This document shows, in pieces, positions 61,248 to 62,826 of a DNA stretch of 62,826 nucleotides. The notes under the pieces were generated by a model, which was not told where the DNA came from, made no database searches, and worked only from the letters and a program-made list of their open reading frames with translations. The DNA comes from Moraxella catarrhalis. Lineage in GTDB: Bacteria > Pseudomonadota > Gammaproteobacteria > Pseudomonadales > Moraxellaceae. How positions within the stretch are numbered: the stretch's first letter is position 1; each line of letters begins with the position of its first letter. The DNA is taken from the NCBI RefSeq assembly GCF_001632285.1, contig NZ_LWAH01000001.1, positions 1 to 62,826 on the forward strand, read 5' to 3'. Both the position numbers and the translations under genes were made by a program.

Positions 61248-62826
61248 TTTCTAAGCGACCTGTGCGGTCGTGAAGCAACGATTGAAACTGCGGTAAATTC
61301 AGTCAATTTTCTAAGCGACCTGTGCGGTCGTGAAGTCTTTAAGATTGGTTGTGCAACTGTTAATTATTTTCTAAGCGACCTGTGCGGTCGTGAAGAAGCT
61401 ACTAGGGGAAGTTGATATTTTGAAACTTTTCTAAGCGACCTGTGCGGTCGTGAAGGTCCTACCCAAATGTAGGTCAGTAGCGTGTAATTTCTAAGCGACC
61501 TGTGCGGTCGTGAAGCAGGCTTTATGGCGTATAACTCAAACTCATCATTTCTAAGCGACCTGTGCGGTCGTGAAGTAGAGGAGCGATTTTATCCACAACG
61601 GTTTTTTTTTCTAAGCGACCTGTGCGGTCGTGAAGTCGTTCTGCTCAAAAACTGACAACACCAAGGCTTTCTAAGCGACCTGTGCGGTCGTGAAGTTGAC
61701 ACATCAAGCTTAGCTACTAAATCAAGTTTTCTAAGCGACCTGTGCGGTCGTGAAGGTTGATTAATCCGCTCACCGATGGTTCTATTATTTCTAAGCGACC
61801 TGTGCGGTCGTGAAGTTTTCTTGTTTTCGTATTGCTCAAGTATGATTTTTCTAAGCGACCTGTGCGGTCGTGAAGAATAAAATCTATTGAAATGATGTGC
61901 GTGTGTGTTTCTAAGCGACCTGTGCGGTCGTGAAGGGTGAATGTTTTGACTTCAGGCTCATTGCCTATTTCTAAGCGACCTGTGCGGTCGTGAAGATTTA
62001 ATGAAAACTGTACATGATATTGATATTTTTCTAAGCGACCTGTGCGGTCGTGAAGATTGTGGTTGGGCGTGTTATCACTGAGAACATGTTTCTAAGCGAC
62101 CTGTGCGGTCGTGAAGATATACGCGCCGCGCAATTAGAAATTATCAAGTTTCTAAGCGACCTGTGCGGTCGTGAAGAACAGCCATGTCAATTATAATGCT
62201 GAATATGATTTCTAAGCGACCTGTGCGGTCGTGAAGAAGTTCACCTTTGTGATAGTTACACCTACGAATTTCTAAGCGACCTGTGCGGTCGTGAAGGAAT
62301 TTCATCAAAAGACTTATCAAAACGCTCTTTTCTAAGCGACCTGTGCGGTCGTGAAGGCAAAGCATCTTCATGAAATTCTTTGCGTGCATTTCTAAGCGAC
62401 CTGTGCGGTCGTGAAGGTCTTTAATAAAAAGATTAAGCTGATTTGCTATTTCTAAGCGACCTGTGCGGTCGTGAAGTGGCACTGGGTACAGCATAGAATA
62501 CTTATACTTTTCTAAGCGACCTGTGCGGTCGTGAAGATCTCCTAAAATAAAGCCCCATTTTCAATCATTTTCTAAGCGACCTGTGCGGTCGTGAAGTGCA
62601 GTGGGTGGCTGGTAATGGCGCTGGATATTTTCTAAGCGACCTGTGCGGTCGTGAAGACCCATTTTATGGGGTTGGTCGGCAAGGAACTTTTCTAAGCGAC
62701 CTGTGCGGTCGTGAAGACCAACTCCGCCAATCGCTTTTCATCTAATATTTTCTAAGCGACCTGTGCGGTCGTGAAGTTAAAACTATGAACAATCAATTAT
62801 TTAAAGTATTTCTAAGCGACCTGTGC
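61248..62826 (-). CRISPR. Type I-F-like CRISPR array, 26 full repeats plus a partial one
   Basis: A 28-base repeat (+ strand begins TTTCTAAGCGACC and ends GGTCGTGAAG) recurs every 60 bases from 61248 to 62028 (14 copies) and from 62089 to 62749 (12 copies). An 18-base partial copy at 62809 is cut by the window edge. Spacers are 32 bases, except the 14th (62056-62088), which is 33. On the minus strand the repeat reads CTTCACGACC, GCACA, GGTCGCTTAGAAA: a 5-bp CGACC/GGTCG stem on a 5-base loop, closely like the type I-F repeat. crRNA would therefore be made leftwards, the leader lies beyond the right edge, and the end by grpE is the old end. All complete repeats look identical. No cas gene is in the window. 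Confidence 0.96.

Noticed and set aside
61582..61605. DnaA-box-like TTATCCACA inside CRISPR spacer 6
   Set aside because: A nine-base match in one spacer far from the origin is best taken as chance.
62144..62494. 116-residue minus-strand ORF with repeated LHDRTGRLE
   Set aside because: It is the CRISPR repeat read as protein; the 60-base period keeps one frame open. Not a gene.

Overview
The window looks like part of the chromosome of a Moraxella species, with M. catarrhalis the best guess. The reasons are the AT-rich gammaproteobacterial gene content, an afeABCD-type metal transporter, Moraxellaceae-like protein sequences and the gene order around dnaA. This species call is inference from recognised proteins; no database search was run. 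The window contains the replication origin: rpmH, rnpA, yidD, yidC and mnmE run leftwards from an AT-rich region with many DnaA boxes (about 33.9-34.5 kb), and dnaA, dnaN, recF and gyrB run rightwards.

Layout. 0-1.3 kb: leftward tandem promoters of the type that drive rRNA or tRNA operons, an imperfect copy of that region, and a frameshifted adhesin-complex/lysozyme-inhibitor-like gene. 1.2-4.9 kb: a Fur-box-controlled Mn/Fe/Zn ABC transporter operon. 4.9-8 kb: a decayed membrane-protein gene, a 9-base C/G tract, tyrS and anmK. 8-14.6 kb: an accessory zone with a low-GC DUF3883 nuclease-like gene and its overlapping small partner, a broken restriction-enzyme-like remnant, three separate remnants of prpF, a CDF-type cation transporter, a hemerythrin-like protein and the arginase/ornithine aminotransferase operon. 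14.6-33.9 kb: housekeeping genes (rarA, ribB, tsaC-dprA-thrC, rsmB-fmt, ribE, nrdR-ribD, mnmE, yidC, yidD, rnpA, rpmH). 34.5-61.1 kb: dnaA-dnaN-recF-gyrB, guaA, a phytase-like esterase, an RlpA-like protein, an FKBP, ornithine decarboxylase, a doubly broken avtA, ridA-dadA, TPP-riboswitch-thiC, an ABC exporter, argH, hemCD, rlmB, nqrM, dnaK and grpE. 61.25 kb to the end: a type I-F-like CRISPR array of 26 full repeats plus one cut by the window edge. It reads leftwards, so its leader and probably its cas genes lie beyond the right end.

How things fit together. Nine parS-like 16-mers (TGTTTCAYRTGAAACA and near matches) are scattered from 21.2 to 52.8 kb on both sides of dnaA. Most lie inside genes, where they encode V-S-x-E-T or F-H-x-K/E peptides. 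They probably form the ParB loading zone of the chromosome. rocF and rocD send arginine to glutamate semialdehyde, ornithine decarboxylase makes putrescine, and argH makes arginine. ribB carries a GTP cyclohydrolase II-like domain without zinc cysteines, so GCHII activity must come from another gene. Several loci are decaying (ACP-like gene, membrane protein, restriction remnant, prpF pieces, avtA). The most interesting accessory items are the DUF3883 gene pair, the prpF remnants, the parS field and the CRISPR array.
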